Assembly (NCBI GenBank): GCA_965199055.1
Contig: CBDAQR010000004.1
Coordinates: 620,001 to 684,000 of the forward strand
DNA length: 64,000 nucleotides
Origin: CBDAQR01 sp965199055
GTDB lineage: Bacteria; Pseudomonadota; Gammaproteobacteria; Pseudomonadales; Halieaceae
Direction of reading: 5' to 3'
The notes beneath the pieces were generated by a model that was not told where the DNA came from, did not search any database, and saw only the letters and a program-made list of their open reading frames with translations. The first letter of the stretch is position 1. Each line of letters opens with the position of its first letter. A program made the position numbers and the translations under genes. Shown here one piece after another: positions 7,811 to 17,262 of the stretch.

Positions 7811-9679
7811 TGGTTTGTCCTCTATTGTTGGGTTGATACCAGATAGCTGAGGTTACTGCGCGCTCCTGCAGGGTTGCAGGCTCTGGCGCCTCTATGCCCA
7901 GTGCTTTGGCGTCGTAGGTGCTCCAGCGCGGGGTGGGGATCTCAATGACCCGTGCGTAGTAGAACGCCTCGGTAGCCGCATCAAACTCCGGGTCTTGCCA
8001 TACGATAGAGAGCTGCGGTGAGCCAATGCTGTTGGTGTAACTGGCGGAAGCAATGTCGACGGTGTTGCCGACTGGGGGCAATTTACCGTCCATTTTCAGC
8101 TGCCGATCACCGGACCAGGCCACGTTGAACACACGCTCCCTTGATTTGCCGTCGTTGCCCGCCCAGCCCTTGATAATCTGTATCCGATCCAGGTTGCCAC
8201 TATTCGGGTCTCGCATGGCCCATAGGGCAAAGGTCGGAGCGCCCGTCTGGTTGTTGCCAAAGAGTTCTCCGCCCATGGGAACCCCGTTGCGCTCGGCAAT
8301 CTCGATCCAGTGGGCCGCTCCAGCAGATCATTGCCATAGCCCCAGCCACCGAAGAAGCGCACGGCGATGCGAGGGCCTGATGTTGCATAGGTTTCCTTGC
8401 GCCGCATGGCATCGAATAGTGCTTCTCGAGTGTTTTCTTCGGCCCAGATTGCGGCGAAGCCCCCCGAACTCCAGCCGGGGCCGCCCTGGACCTCTTCGGG
8501 CATGAAGCTCGCTGTGCGTAAGCGAATGCCGGCGGTGCCATCCAGTACGGGCAACTTGCCGTGATAATTGTTTTCTTCTGTGGGTGAGCTGGAATTGTGA
8601 CCATCCGTGCCGCCAATAGCGCCGAAACGGTATGGGTTAAAACCGGCGTTATGGCTCAGTTCTATGCCCAGGCGCAGCGCATCGCGCAGGTAGCTACCCT
8701 CGGGTTGTGATTGGCCGCCCTCGGTGGAAAGTTTCTCGTCGTAGATTTCAAAGTCTGCGAACGCGTCCTGGGGTGATAGTGCAGGGTGAGTCTCAGATGA
8801 ACCCTTGACCTGATAGATTTCGGACAGCGGCTCATTGCGCATGCGGCGCTCGGCATAGGCGCTATCCAAGTGGCCGCCATCATACATAACAGCGTCGTAC
8901 ATGCGGCCGTCGCTGAGGTTGCCGTTGTGGGGTATGACGAGATTGTCCTTGCCCTGGGCGCGTTCCTTTTCCAGCACCGTCCACAGGTCCCGTGGGTCTT
9001 CGGAGTCATTGGCGCTAAAAGGTAAGTCGCCTACATCGTCGCTGCGATAAATCACATTGCGGTGCAGGTTCTGGCCGTCGGGCATTGATGTCCATTCGTA
9101 GCCTATGAATGCAGTAAAGCGCCCCGGTAGGTTGTGCGCATTGGCAGATTCGATGGTTTCCTGCCACGCATTCGAGGTGTGCCGCCTCCAATTGCTGAGG
9201 TCATAGTCGTTTATGTCTCTGTTGAGCAGTGTGCGAACAATCATCCAGGTGTTCGCCAGTTGTCCATTATTCAAAAGTTTGTCACGCAGGGCACTGCCAT
9301 CTAGAGGATGCCGTACATTGCTGTTGAGCAGCACGCCCAGGTATTCCGCGTGGTCTGTGACTGCGGCGAAATCCATGGGCTGCTGCGCCTGAATGCCATA
9401 ACCCGCGGGATGCCTGATTTCCCCGCCACGGGCATATATATAGGCGTCATCCGGGCGCGTTCGTACGCCCTGAAACCAGGCGCCACTCGATAGGCCCGTG
9501 TGGATATGCAGGTCACCCCAGTAAAGGTTTCGTTGTGGGTTGAATTGCGACTGGGTTTTGTCCGGTATAGGCGCAGCGTCGGCAGGGTCGAACGCAGGGT
9601 AGAGGCTGGGATCTTCAACCGGCGAGCAGGCTGAGACGTAAACAATCAGCAGTGACATTGTGGCGCGGCTCAGCGTCAT
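7803..9679 (-). pseudogene. DUF3604 lipoprotein, interrupted by a frameshift
   Basis: The N-terminal part has a lipoprotein signal (MTLSRATMSLLIVYVSAC, lipobox VSAC). It continues with NLYWGDLHIHTGLSSGAW, AAVTDHAEYLG, GRFTAFIGYEWTS, VIPHNGN and GTDGHNSS, the His/Asp-rich pattern of the DUF3604 family (PHP-like, presumed metal-dependent). Near 8310-8320, within a GGCCC run, the frame breaks. Before it the protein reads FFGGWGYGNDLLERP; after it the correct continuation HWIEIAERNGVPMGGELF is in the -1 frame and runs to 7803. A single missing base explains this. Without the repair the product ends in unrelated residues at 8096. It is either a real mutation or a sequence error. First gene of the operon. 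Confidence 0.8.
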
Positions 9680-9797
9680 GTTTGTGTCATACCTTCCACG
9701 GGATAGCGGTATGTTCACATGAAGCGTGTTGGATCAGTACATGCCGATTGGAATAACAGTTTTCAGGATTGGCGTTGTTACGGGCTGGGGCGCGCGC

Positions 9798-9828
9798 AAA
9801 AAAAAGGGCCGACCATGAGGGCCGACCC
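9798..9828 (-). terminator. Rho-independent terminator after the phasin-like gene
   Basis: On the minus strand a 9-bp stem GGGTCGGCC/GGTCGGCCC (two G-T wobbles) with a 5-base loop is followed directly by eight T. It lies 48 bases past the stop of the phasin/histone-like gene and in its direction. Confidence 0.78.
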
Positions 9829-9876
9829 AAATAAAACTAGACCTGGATGGTTGCCCCATCCAAAAAATAGAGTGCC

Positions 9877-10275
9877 TTAGGCAGCCTTCTTCAGGCGGTC
9901 CTTGGCGTTCTCTACAGCATCTTCAACCTGGTCCTGCAGCTTGTTGATCTGGTCCTTGATGTCTTCAACGACTTTGTCAAACTCAGGTGCTTCCAGCTTG
10001 TCGAAACGACCTTCGAGTTCTTTACGCAGCTTGGCGCCGCGCTTCTCGAGGTCCTTAACAACCTTTTCGTTGTCCTTGCGACGAGCCTTGATGTTCTCCT
10101 GAACGCGGTCGTAAGACGTGCCCAGAACACCCAGGTATACGTGTACAGCCTTCTCAGCGCTGTCACGCAGGGAAAATTCGGGAGCTTTCTTTGCAGAAGC
10201 CTTGGGAGCTGCTTTCTTAGCAGCGGTTTTCTTGGCCGGAGCCTTCTTGGCCGGAGCCTTCTTTGCAGTTGCCAT
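9877..10275 (-). CDS. Phasin-like protein with a histone H1-like lysine/alanine N-terminus
   Basis: 132 residues in two parts. Residues 2-30 are repeats of AKKAPAKK/AAKKA type, as in histone H1-like tails that bind DNA nonspecifically. Residues 35-130 are a charged, helical, probably coiled-coil region (DSAEKAVHVYLGVLGTSYDRVQENI, then KDLEKRGAKLRKELEGRFDKLE), phasin-like. ATG 10275 has GAGGAA upstream. A strong terminator follows, which suggests a single highly expressed gene. Polyhydroxyalkanoate-granule proteins PhaF and PhaM also combine phasin and AKP-rich tails, but with the tail at the C-terminus. The order here is reversed. A granule-nucleoid link is an inference. Confidence 0.75.
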   Translation of the reverse strand: MATAKKAPAKKAPAKKTAAKKAAPKASAKKAPEFSLRDSAEKAVHVYLGVLGTSYDRVQENIKARRKDNEKVVKDLEKRGAKLRKELEGRFDKLEAPEFDKVVEDIKDQINKLQDQVEDAVENAKDRLKKAA

Positions 10276-10416
10276 GGTGTATTCCTCACTAATGGGGTCA
10301 ATTTCGGCCACATCACAGCAGCCATGGACGTAGATTAGGGAGAAAAATTAGAAAGCACTGCCTAAAAACAGAGATTTCTTAACACAGCGAACCGGGTATT
10401 GATGGCGTGATTAGTT

Positions 10417-11784
10417 CTAGCCGCCCCTGCGATACTCGCTATAGCGAAGCGCCATTTCGCCCAACAGGAAGGCGATGGCGGCCCCAATCACCACGGGCCA
10501 GTCGAAGCCCTCACCGGGGATATACATGAACAGCATGATGCTCATGCAGATAAAGGAAAAGCAGAGGAGGGTGACTAGCCACGCCACAGCGTTACCGCCG
10601 GGTACGCGAAAGGGCCGTTCCCGCTCCGGGTCGTTAATACGCAGAAACATGAAGGACAGTATCGCGCCGAGGTAGGGCGTCATGAAGATCACACCCTGGG
10701 CCGCAAACAATAACCAGAAGAGATCTTCGTTGGACTCGGCAACGAGGCCGTAAAAGCCCAATAGTGCAGTGACGATCACGCCCACCGCAATGCCCGCGCC
10801 TACGGGAGTGCCATGCTGGGGGTGTTCGTAGCCAAAGAACTTGGGCATTTCCCCGTCATGGGCGGATTCGGCAATGGTACGGTTCGCACCCACCGACCAG
10901 GTGACCGCGTTAGAAATCAGGGAAAACAGGAAGAAGATACTCAGGGTAATAGCGAGCGTGCGGCCCAAGCCCGATTCACCGAACAAGGCGAGGAAGGTAT
11001 CGACAAGGCCTTCCACCATGTTGATGTCTTCCGCCGGAATGACGGCGAGCACGGCGAATATGCCGAGTACATTGCCAGCGATAATAATGAGACCAGACGC
11101 CAATGTGGCGCGCGGTATATCTCTCACTGGATTATCCATCTCCTCACTGGCGGCGCTCATTAGCTCAAAGCCCACCATGCCCCAGATGACAATAGCGATG
11201 TACTGCACACCCGAGCCCCACTCGGGAATAAAGCCCTGTAGCGAGAAATCATTGGCCAGCGGCTTAGCGGGATCTAGCGCGTGTAGTAGCCCGGCCACAA
11301 TCAGCGCGCCAAACGCCAACATTTTGACAATGGCGCCGGCGTTGGGAATCCATTTACCGTACTTCAGCGGCATGATGGTGAGGCCAATCACCACCCAATT
11401 GATGATGATAGCCAAAATCAACTGCCCGCCGAGGCCCAGGCCGGGCCAGAACAACTGGGCGAGAATGGCGGTGAACATCACGAACACTGAAGCTGACCAG
11501 ATAGGCAGATTAACCCAATAGAGCCAGGTCGCACGAGTTCCCCAGCGCTTGCCCAGCGCATCACGCACCCAGGCATAGATGCCGCCCTGTTCCGGGTATG
11601 CAGTACCCATTTCTGAGGTAATTAAGCCAAAAGGCAGAAAGAACAGTACCGAAAGCACCAGCCAGAAGGTGAGGGCGGCGGCGCCCATCGTGGCTGAAGA
11701 CGCCAGCGTATCCAGAAACAAAATCGCTGACACCGTGAACAGGGTCATGTCGACCACGCCCAGAGTTTTAGTATGCTGGCTCAT
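10417..11784 (-). CDS. APC-family amino acid/amine permease
   Basis: An inner-membrane transporter of 455 residues with about twelve hydrophobic helices. The family features are the early helix LFTVSAILFLDTLASSATMGAAALTFW, then EMGTAYPEQGGIYAWVRDALG (glycine-rich second helix region) and the IWGMVGFELMSAASEEMDNPVRDIPRA block with the conserved Glu. This matches the glutamate/GABA-antiporter-like branch of the APC superfamily. The substrate cannot be read. It is transcribed away from the GST at 11906; both share an intergenic region with palindromes. It lies upstream of the phasin-like gene on the same strand, separated by 141 bases. Confidence 0.9.
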   Translation of the reverse strand: MSQHTKTLGVVDMTLFTVSAILFLDTLASSATMGAAALTFWLVLSVLFFLPFGLITSEMGTAYPEQGGIYAWVRDALGKRWGTRATWLYWVNLPIWSASVFVMFTAILAQLFWPGLGLGGQLILAIIINWVVIGLTIMPLKYGKWIPNAGAIVKMLAFGALIVAGLLHALDPAKPLANDFSLQGFIPEWGSGVQYIAIVIWGMVGFELMSAASEEMDNPVRDIPRATLASGLIIIAGNVLGIFAVLAVIPAEDINMVEGLVDTFLALFGESGLGRTLAITLSIFFLFSLISNAVTWSVGANRTIAESAHDGEMPKFFGYEHPQHGTPVGAGIAVGVIVTALLGFYGLVAESNEDLFWLLFAAQGVIFMTPYLGAILSFMFLRINDPERERPFRVPGGNAVAWLVTLLCFSFICMSIMLFMYIPGEGFDWPVVIGAAIAFLLGEMALRYSEYRRGG

Positions 11785-11817
11785 TCGAACAGAGTACCCA
11801 GTTACCGCGGGTTTTGA

Positions 11818-11866
11818 CAGCTATGTAGCTGCTTTCTCGCCAGCAGAGCTGTACACACGGCGTGTG
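11818..11866. promoter_or_regulatory. Palindromes between divergent APC and GST genes
   Basis: A 14-base palindrome with arms CAGCTA/TAGCTG (11818-11831) overlaps a TTGACA hexamer at 11814. A second palindrome, CACAC-GGC-GTGTG, is at 11854-11866. No regulator gene is adjacent, so the binding factor is unknown and the call is weak. Confidence 0.3.
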
Positions 11867-11905
11867 CCTATTGTATGAATAGAGTTCTCTGGTGGAGACA
11901 ACCCC

Positions 11906-12547
11906 ATGATGAAAATCTATGTAAACCCCGGCTCAGGCTCAGCCTGTGTCGAAGCTGTGCTTGCTGAATTGGAGCTGCCGTTCGAGCGTATCCCGGTTGA
12001 GTACACCGAGGAGGGCATTGTTGATCCGGAGTTCGTCAAGATCAATCCGCGCAGGCAGATTCCGGCACTGATTCTCGATAGCGGCGAACGCCTGACCGAG
12101 ACCATGGCGATACTCATGCACTTGGCCGATAGCCATCCCGAATCCGGACTGGCACCTGCGCCTGGGACGCTGGAGCGCGCAAAGCTCGACCAATGGATGA
12201 GTTTTACGCTGGCGAATATCTATGAAGGCGAGCTGCGGAAGAACTACCCGCAGCGCTACGTGATAGGTGACCCTCAATATGTTGAAGCGGCCGACGAGAC
12301 CTTTGTCATGGACAACTACCGTATCATGGAAGATGCGTGCATCGGGCCATACTTTCTTGGTGAGTCCGTTACAATCCTGGATATCTACATCTGGATTTTC
12401 ATTAACTGGTTCGAAGAGCTCGATGAAATCACAGCGGCGTGCCCGAAGATTGTTGCCCTGGCAGAACGGGTGATGAACCGGCCTCGAATCTTACCGGTTC
12501 ACCTGTTCAATTTTCGAGAGGGATTGGGCTGGGATTGGGAAGAGTAG
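11906..12547 (+). CDS. Glutathione S-transferase
   Basis: A 213-residue GST. The N-terminal domain is thioredoxin-like (MMKIYVNPGSGSACVEAVLAELELPFERI). It contains NPRRQIPAL with the conserved cis-Pro and ETMAILMHLAD for glutathione binding. The C-terminal helices contain FLGESVTILDIYIWIF, the family's capping-box Asp region. Ser and Cys near residues 10-14 are candidate active-site residues. GGAGA lies upstream of the ATG. It is followed 30 bases later by the GMC oxidoreductase, so the two may be cotranscribed. The substrate is not predictable. Confidence 0.88.
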   Translation: MMKIYVNPGSGSACVEAVLAELELPFERIPVEYTEEGIVDPEFVKINPRRQIPALILDSGERLTETMAILMHLADSHPESGLAPAPGTLERAKLDQWMSFTLANIYEGELRKNYPQRYVIGDPQYVEAADETFVMDNYRIMEDACIGPYFLGESVTILDIYIWIFINWFEELDEITAACPKIVALAERVMNRPRILPVHLFNFREGLGWDWEE

Positions 12548-12577
12548 GCGAGTAGCGCTTACAGGTGCTGACATAGA

Positions 12578-14188
12578 ATGACTGATTCGAAAGAACAATA
12601 CGATTACATCGTGGTGGGCGCAGGCTCCGCAGGCTGTGTTGCTGCCTATCGATTGGCGGAGCAAAGTGACGCGCAGGTTCTACTAATTGAATCGGGCGGT
12701 AAGGCCCGCTCGCCGCTGGTGCATATTCCGATAGGCTTCGCTGCGCTAATCGGGCAGGGGCGCCACAACTGGAACTACCAAACCGAACCCGAAAGCAACC
12801 TGGCGCAGCGCCAGATTAACCTGGCCCGCGGGCGTATGCTGGGCGGGTGTAGCGCCATTAATGGCATGGTCTATATACGCGGCCAGCGAGAGGACTATGA
12901 TGATTGGGCCGCGCTGGGCAATGTGGGTTGGTCCTATGACGACATGCTGCCACTGTTTAAGCGCAGCGAGTCACACTGGGGTGGTGCAAACGAGTACCAC
13001 GGTGGTGACGGTTTGCATGCGGTATCGAAAGTCGCCAGCACCTTGCCGGTGAGTGATGCATTCATCGCGGCGGCCGCACAGGCGGGCATTCCACGCAATG
13101 ACGATTTTAACGGCTCCTCCCAGGAAGGTGTGGGTTACTTCGACACCAGCACGTCCGCTGGTCGCCGCGTTACGAGTGCCACTGCCTTTTTGCGTGGTGC
13201 TCTGCCGAAAAACCTGACGATCCTGACGAACTTTGATGTTCACCGCCTGTGTTTTGAGGGCGATCGGGTGACTGGCGTAACGGGCTACTACCGGAGTTCC
13301 AGTCGGAGTGCAGCCACGCTCACCGCCGAGCAGGAAGTCATTCTCTCGGCCGGTGCGTTTAACTCCCCCAAGCTCTTAGAGCTCTCTGGCATTGGCGCGG
13401 CAGATCGGCTGCGACCTTTGGGTATCGATGTCGTGGCCGATGTACCGGCGGTCGGCGAGAACTTTCAAGACCACTGCCATAACTATATCTACTACGGCGC
13501 GAAAGACTGCATTACTTATCACGACCTCGCAATGACCTGGCGCGCGCCGCTTACGGCATTCAGCTATTTATTCAAGCGCTCGGGCATCTTTGCCAATCCA
13601 GCAGCCCTGGTGGGTGCGTTCGTTCGAGTGGACGAGGGCGCCGACAGGCCCGATGCACAGATTCACTTCTCGGCCGGAGCGGGAGAGAACCAGGCAGACG
13701 GTTCGTTGAAGTCCGTACGCGGCGTGTGTGCCAGCATCTGTAAGCTCAGGCCCGACAGTCGTGGGGCCGTGCATATACGCAGCGCTGAGTTTGATGCGCT
13801 TCCGGCGATACAGGCGGGGTTTCTCAAAGAAGCGTCTGACCTTGATTTTCAGGTGCGAGCGCTGAAGAAGCTGCGAGAGATATTTAGCCAACCAGCGTTG
13901 CAAGACATGCTGGGCGAAGAATTTCCGACCACAGCCTGTTATCAATCCGATGAGGAACTGCGCGCGGGTATACCCCAATTTGCAGAGTCGGTGCACCACC
14001 CGGTCGGCACCTGTCGCATGGGGGTGGATGATGAGGCAGTGGTGTCGCCGGACTTACGGGTAAACGGGGTAAGCGGCCTGCGCGTGGCCGATGCGTCTAT
14101 TTTTCCAAAGCTTATCTCTGGTAATACACACGCGACTTGTATGGCGATTGGGGAAAAGGTCGCCCAGTCCGTGCTTGGGCACCAATAA
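12578..14188 (+). CDS. GMC-family FAD oxidoreductase (choline dehydrogenase-like)
   Basis: A 536-residue GMC flavoprotein with the FAD-binding motif GAGSAG (14-19) and a Glu ending the second strand (LLIESGG). GRMLGGCSAINGMVYIRGQ is the GMC signature 1, and SAGAFNSPKLLELSGIG is signature 2. Near the C-terminus FAESVHHPVGTCRMG and DASIFPKLISGNTHATCMAIGEK hold the His/Asn pair used in alcohol oxidation. Members oxidise alcohols to aldehydes or ketones and pass electrons to the quinone pool. It follows a GST gene and faces a convergent lipoprotein gene 2 bases away. Confidence 0.94.
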   Translation: MTDSKEQYDYIVVGAGSAGCVAAYRLAEQSDAQVLLIESGGKARSPLVHIPIGFAALIGQGRHNWNYQTEPESNLAQRQINLARGRMLGGCSAINGMVYIRGQREDYDDWAALGNVGWSYDDMLPLFKRSESHWGGANEYHGGDGLHAVSKVASTLPVSDAFIAAAAQAGIPRNDDFNGSSQEGVGYFDTSTSAGRRVTSATAFLRGALPKNLTILTNFDVHRLCFEGDRVTGVTGYYRSSSRSAATLTAEQEVILSAGAFNSPKLLELSGIGAADRLRPLGIDVVADVPAVGENFQDHCHNYIYYGAKDCITYHDLAMTWRAPLTAFSYLFKRSGIFANPAALVGAFVRVDEGADRPDAQIHFSAGAGENQADGSLKSVRGVCASICKLRPDSRGAVHIRSAEFDALPAIQAGFLKEASDLDFQVRALKKLREIFSQPALQDMLGEEFPTTACYQSDEELRAGIPQFAESVHHPVGTCRMGVDDEAVVSPDLRVNGVSGLRVADASIFPKLISGNTHATCMAIGEKVAQSVLGHQ

Positions 14189-14189
14189 T

Positions 14190-15257
14190 TCAGTCAGCCA
14201 GCGAGTAACTCGCAATCCGATCGCCGTGTGCGCTACCCATATACACACGCCCGCCCACCTTCAGTGCCACCGTGCCATAACCCATCGGCGGTCCGTCAAC
14301 CTGTAAGACAACTTCCGGTTGCAAGGTATCCGGGTGCGCTCGGACCACGTTGTACGGCAATATACAGGGGCCATTTTTCACGTCGTCGCAGGTCTCCAGG
14401 AATGGGTTGTGCTGATGTGAGGCAATCCATAACCTGCCCGTTTCATCCACGGTGATGTTGTCCGGTTGCTTAACGCTAAGCACACCATCGACTTTGCCGC
14501 TTGCGCGATCAATGCGGATGGTCCTGTCGCCCAGGTAGCTATTCACAAAAATCTTGCTGTTGTCTGCGTTAACGGCAATGCCGTTCGGCGTGGCCTCGTC
14601 AGAACCTGTGAGTTTGGTAAAGCCAGCGCCAGGCTGCCATTCCCATACCCAGCCCATTTTCATCCCTGCCATGAACTGCGCGACCACCTCTACAAAAGAG
14701 GTACTCTTATCCCACATGTGCGTGACCACAAAGCCACCGTCGATTAGCCCGGCGACATCGTTAATGAAGGGATCACCCGGTGGCAGGGCGCAGCCGCGCC
14801 AGGTCAGAGACCACGCATTATCTTCCCCGTGCAGTTCGAAGAATTCCACAGATTCGCGCTTGCCGTGATTCACAACGAGCAGTTGATACAGGCCATCGCC
14901 GCGGGTGATCAGGTCAATACCATGGGGACTGAAGGCGGCGATGTCAGGTGCGCCGCAGCTCTGATCGCCCCACGCTTTGTCTGCGCCGTCCCACTCGATG
15001 GCGATCTCTTCTCGCTTGCCGGCGGCTAAATCCAAAAGCGAAAGCATGCCGGGACTATCCAGCATAAATTCACCCATCTCACTGACGATGAGTGCGCTGC
15101 CGTCCGGCACCAGCACCAGATCCTCGGGGTTCTTGTAATCACAATAGACCGACAGGCCTGCCATGGGCTGACAGTCCTGCAGGTTGGGTTCAGGTGTTTC
15201 TCTTGAGCACCCGGCGATCACGATGGCGGCGAGCAGAAAGGCGATGGTTTTGGCCAT
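14190..15257 (-). CDS. SMP-30/gluconolactonase-like beta-propeller lipoprotein
   Basis: 355 residues. The N-terminus is a lipoprotein signal with lipobox IAGC (MAKTIAFLLAAIVIAGC). The body is a six-bladed propeller typical of the SMP-30/strictosidine-synthase-like group, with ATPNGIAVNADNSKIFVNSYLGDRTIRID and QPDNITVDETGRLWIASHQHNPF. It has the Asn and Asp positions used for metal in hydrolytic members. ATG 15257 is preferred over an upstream TTG because it starts the signal peptide and avoids overlapping the cyclase gene. It is the last gene of a minus-strand operon. The substrate is unknown; lactone hydrolysis is the usual family role. Confidence 0.82.
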   Translation of the reverse strand: MAKTIAFLLAAIVIAGCSRETPEPNLQDCQPMAGLSVYCDYKNPEDLVLVPDGSALIVSEMGEFMLDSPGMLSLLDLAAGKREEIAIEWDGADKAWGDQSCGAPDIAAFSPHGIDLITRGDGLYQLLVVNHGKRESVEFFELHGEDNAWSLTWRGCALPPGDPFINDVAGLIDGGFVVTHMWDKSTSFVEVVAQFMAGMKMGWVWEWQPGAGFTKLTGSDEATPNGIAVNADNSKIFVNSYLGDRTIRIDRASGKVDGVLSVKQPDNITVDETGRLWIASHQHNPFLETCDDVKNGPCILPYNVVRAHPDTLQPEVVLQVDGPPMGYGTVALKVGGRVYMGSAHGDRIASYSLAD

Positions 15258-15273
15258 GAGTATTCCCGTGCGT

Positions 15274-16050
15274 TTATTCTTCAATGATCGCGACCGCGCG
15301 AGTCCATCCCGCCGAGGCAGCGCGAATCTTGTGTGGGAAACAGGAGATCATGAAACCATGGGCGGGCAGCGCCTCGAGGTTATGCATCTTCTCCATGTGG
15401 CAGTAGCCAATCTCCCGGCCGGCCTTATGGCCTTCCCAGATGATGCTGGCATCGCCGGTTTCTTCGTAGCGCTGCTGCGTGTACTCAAACGGCGCGTCCC
15501 AACTCCAGGCGTCGATACCCGTCACTTTAATACCGCGCTCGAGCAGGTACATGGTGGCATCGTGCCCCATGCCGCAGCCATAAGAGATGTAGTCGTTCTG
15601 CCCGTAGCGTTTTCCCGCGGCCGTGTTAACCACCACGATATCCAGTGGCTTCAGCTCATAGTCGATACGCGCGAGTTCGGCTTCGACATCGTCAGCGGTG
15701 ACCACATAGCCGTTCGGTTTGTCGCGAAAATCCAGCTTCACACCATCGTTGAAGCACCACTCGAGTGGTACCTCGTCGATGGTAATGGCGCGTTGCCCGC
15801 CATCCATGGTGGAGGCGAAGTGGTAGGGGGCATCCAGATGGGTGCCGTTGTGGGTGCTGAGCGTGATGGTTTCCACGGCCCAGCCTTCTGCATCGGGCAG
15901 TTCTTGCGCTTCGAGGCCAGGGAAGGCGGGCAGCATACTCGCCAGACCAGCCTGGTGATCAATGTAGTTGATCTCGGGTTGCATGCCCGGTGGGTCGGAG
16001 ATGACCTCAGTTTCCAGGTAGATAGACAGATCAATAAACCGTCTGGCCAT
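15274..16050 (-). CDS. Cyclase-family metal-dependent hydrolase (kynurenine formamidase-like)
   Basis: A 258-residue protein of the cyclase/formamidase family (PF04199-type). The metal site HNGTHLDAPYHF is the HxGTHxDxPxH signature. VVVNTAAGKRYG and GIKVTGIDAWSWDAPFEYT follow. ATG 16050 has AGGAG upstream. Members hydrolyse amide or lactone-type bonds. Neighbours on the same strand are the SMP-30-like lipoprotein (17 bases downstream) and the DHDP-reductase-like gene upstream, suggesting a small catabolic operon. Confidence 0.9.
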   Translation of the reverse strand: MARRFIDLSIYLETEVISDPPGMQPEINYIDHQAGLASMLPAFPGLEAQELPDAEGWAVETITLSTHNGTHLDAPYHFASTMDGGQRAITIDEVPLEWCFNDGVKLDFRDKPNGYVVTADDVEAELARIDYELKPLDIVVVNTAAGKRYGQNDYISYGCGMGHDATMYLLERGIKVTGIDAWSWDAPFEYTQQRYEETGDASIIWEGHKAGREIGYCHMEKMHNLEALPAHGFMISCFPHKIRAASAGWTRAVAIIEE

Positions 16051-16144
16051 GCTCAGACTCCTGCGTAAATGATGCGTCGAAGCACGATAACATAAACCCG
16101 TTATTCGGGCTTCGCGCGCCGCTCGCCTGATCGCTCTGTGCTTC

Positions 16145-17221
16145 TTAAGCGCTCTTTGCTCTACCGTGCACGATGGGTAAATCCAGATAGGTTTTAATAC
16201 CGGGTTCCGCCTGGCAGACAAAGGGAATGCTATTCACGCAATGCATTGCCGTGGCGACCATGCCCGGGTTGCGTCGGTGGACTTCGCTCCAGTCCATGTC
16301 CGCACTGGGATGGACTCCATGGGTGGTGATGTAAACGGGCGGGTCACCTTCGACCCGCATCGCGAAGCACTCTCCACTTGCAGCGATTTTGTCCGCCTCA
16401 AACCAGTCGGTTTCGATGTTCTCGGTCCCCATGTACCAGTTTACTTCCGCCTTCACTACCGGCTCGCCGTTGCGCAGGCCTTCCCAGCGAAAGCGCTGTG
16501 CGGCCACCTGGCCAGGCTCGATCACACCCATGGGCGTGTCGATGGGGGCAGTGGCCAGGGCAAAAACGTGGGTAGCGCGTAGGGGTCCATCAAGGGTGAA
16601 CCCCATAGCATCGGCAATCATGTTGACCGACTGGCCGAAACCGTTGCCCAGCAATTGCAGCATGAAGCTGTCTTTCACCTCTTCTGGTGTTTTGCCAAAC
16701 AGCATGATGTCGCTCAGTACATCGGCTGAGCCATAAGTGCGGCAATCGGAATATTCCTCGCAGCTGACGTAGGTGATGTCGCGGGAGAAACTGGACATCA
16801 CGAGTGGCCATTTTTCTGTCACGCCACCGGGGTGTATGCCAGTGCCATGTAGCGTGGCATTACCCTGTTGGCAGGCTTTTTCTATCGCTGTCGTTTCCAG
16901 ATCCCGAGGGTAGAACCAGCCCAGCGGGGTGACGATGTTAATGCCGGCTGAGAGTATTTTCAGAATTTCGTCTTCGACCGGCAGCAGCGGGCTGTAAAGA
17001 ATGCAATCGGGAGCCAGCGCTATCAACGCATCAATGTCGTTGGTGGCCTTTATCCCGGTGTCGAGATCTGGCCGGTCGGCCAATGCACCGGCATCCTGGC
17101 CGATCTTATCGTCGCTATGCACCCATACTCCGACCAGTTCCAGGTCGGGGTGTGAAATGATGCCCTCGATAGCCGGGCGTCCCAGGTTTCCTGTGGCCCA
17201 TTGCACGACGCGGTAGCTCAT
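16145..17221 (-). CDS. Dihydrodipicolinate reductase-like NAD(P)-binding oxidoreductase
   Basis: 358 residues with an N-terminal Rossmann start (MSYRVVQWATGNLGRPAIEGI, NAD(P)-binding GNLG). IVTPLGWFYPRDL and GTGIHPGGVTEKWP follow. This matches the group usually annotated as DapB-like or 2,4-diaminopentanoate-dehydrogenase-like, common in actinobacteria and marine proteobacteria and mostly uncharacterised. AAGGAG precedes the ATG. It is not a lysine-biosynthesis DapB: its length and motifs differ. Second gene of the RNase J-like/reductase/cyclase/SMP-30 operon. Confidence 0.85.
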   Translation of the reverse strand: MSYRVVQWATGNLGRPAIEGIISHPDLELVGVWVHSDDKIGQDAGALADRPDLDTGIKATNDIDALIALAPDCILYSPLLPVEDEILKILSAGINIVTPLGWFYPRDLETTAIEKACQQGNATLHGTGIHPGGVTEKWPLVMSSFSRDITYVSCEEYSDCRTYGSADVLSDIMLFGKTPEEVKDSFMLQLLGNGFGQSVNMIADAMGFTLDGPLRATHVFALATAPIDTPMGVIEPGQVAAQRFRWEGLRNGEPVVKAEVNWYMGTENIETDWFEADKIAASGECFAMRVEGDPPVYITTHGVHPSADMDWSEVHRRNPGMVATAMHCVNSIPFVCQAEPGIKTYLDLPIVHGRAKSA

Positions 17222-17262
17222 TGCCTTACTCCTTTGTTGTGATTGTTGAATTTACAAAATCT

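Noticed and set aside
9806..9828. GGGCCGACC appearing twice as a direct repeat, possible CRISPR-like or small repeat
   Set aside because: The two copies are arms of a hairpin ending in a T run on the minus strand, a terminator. No spacer-repeat series follows.
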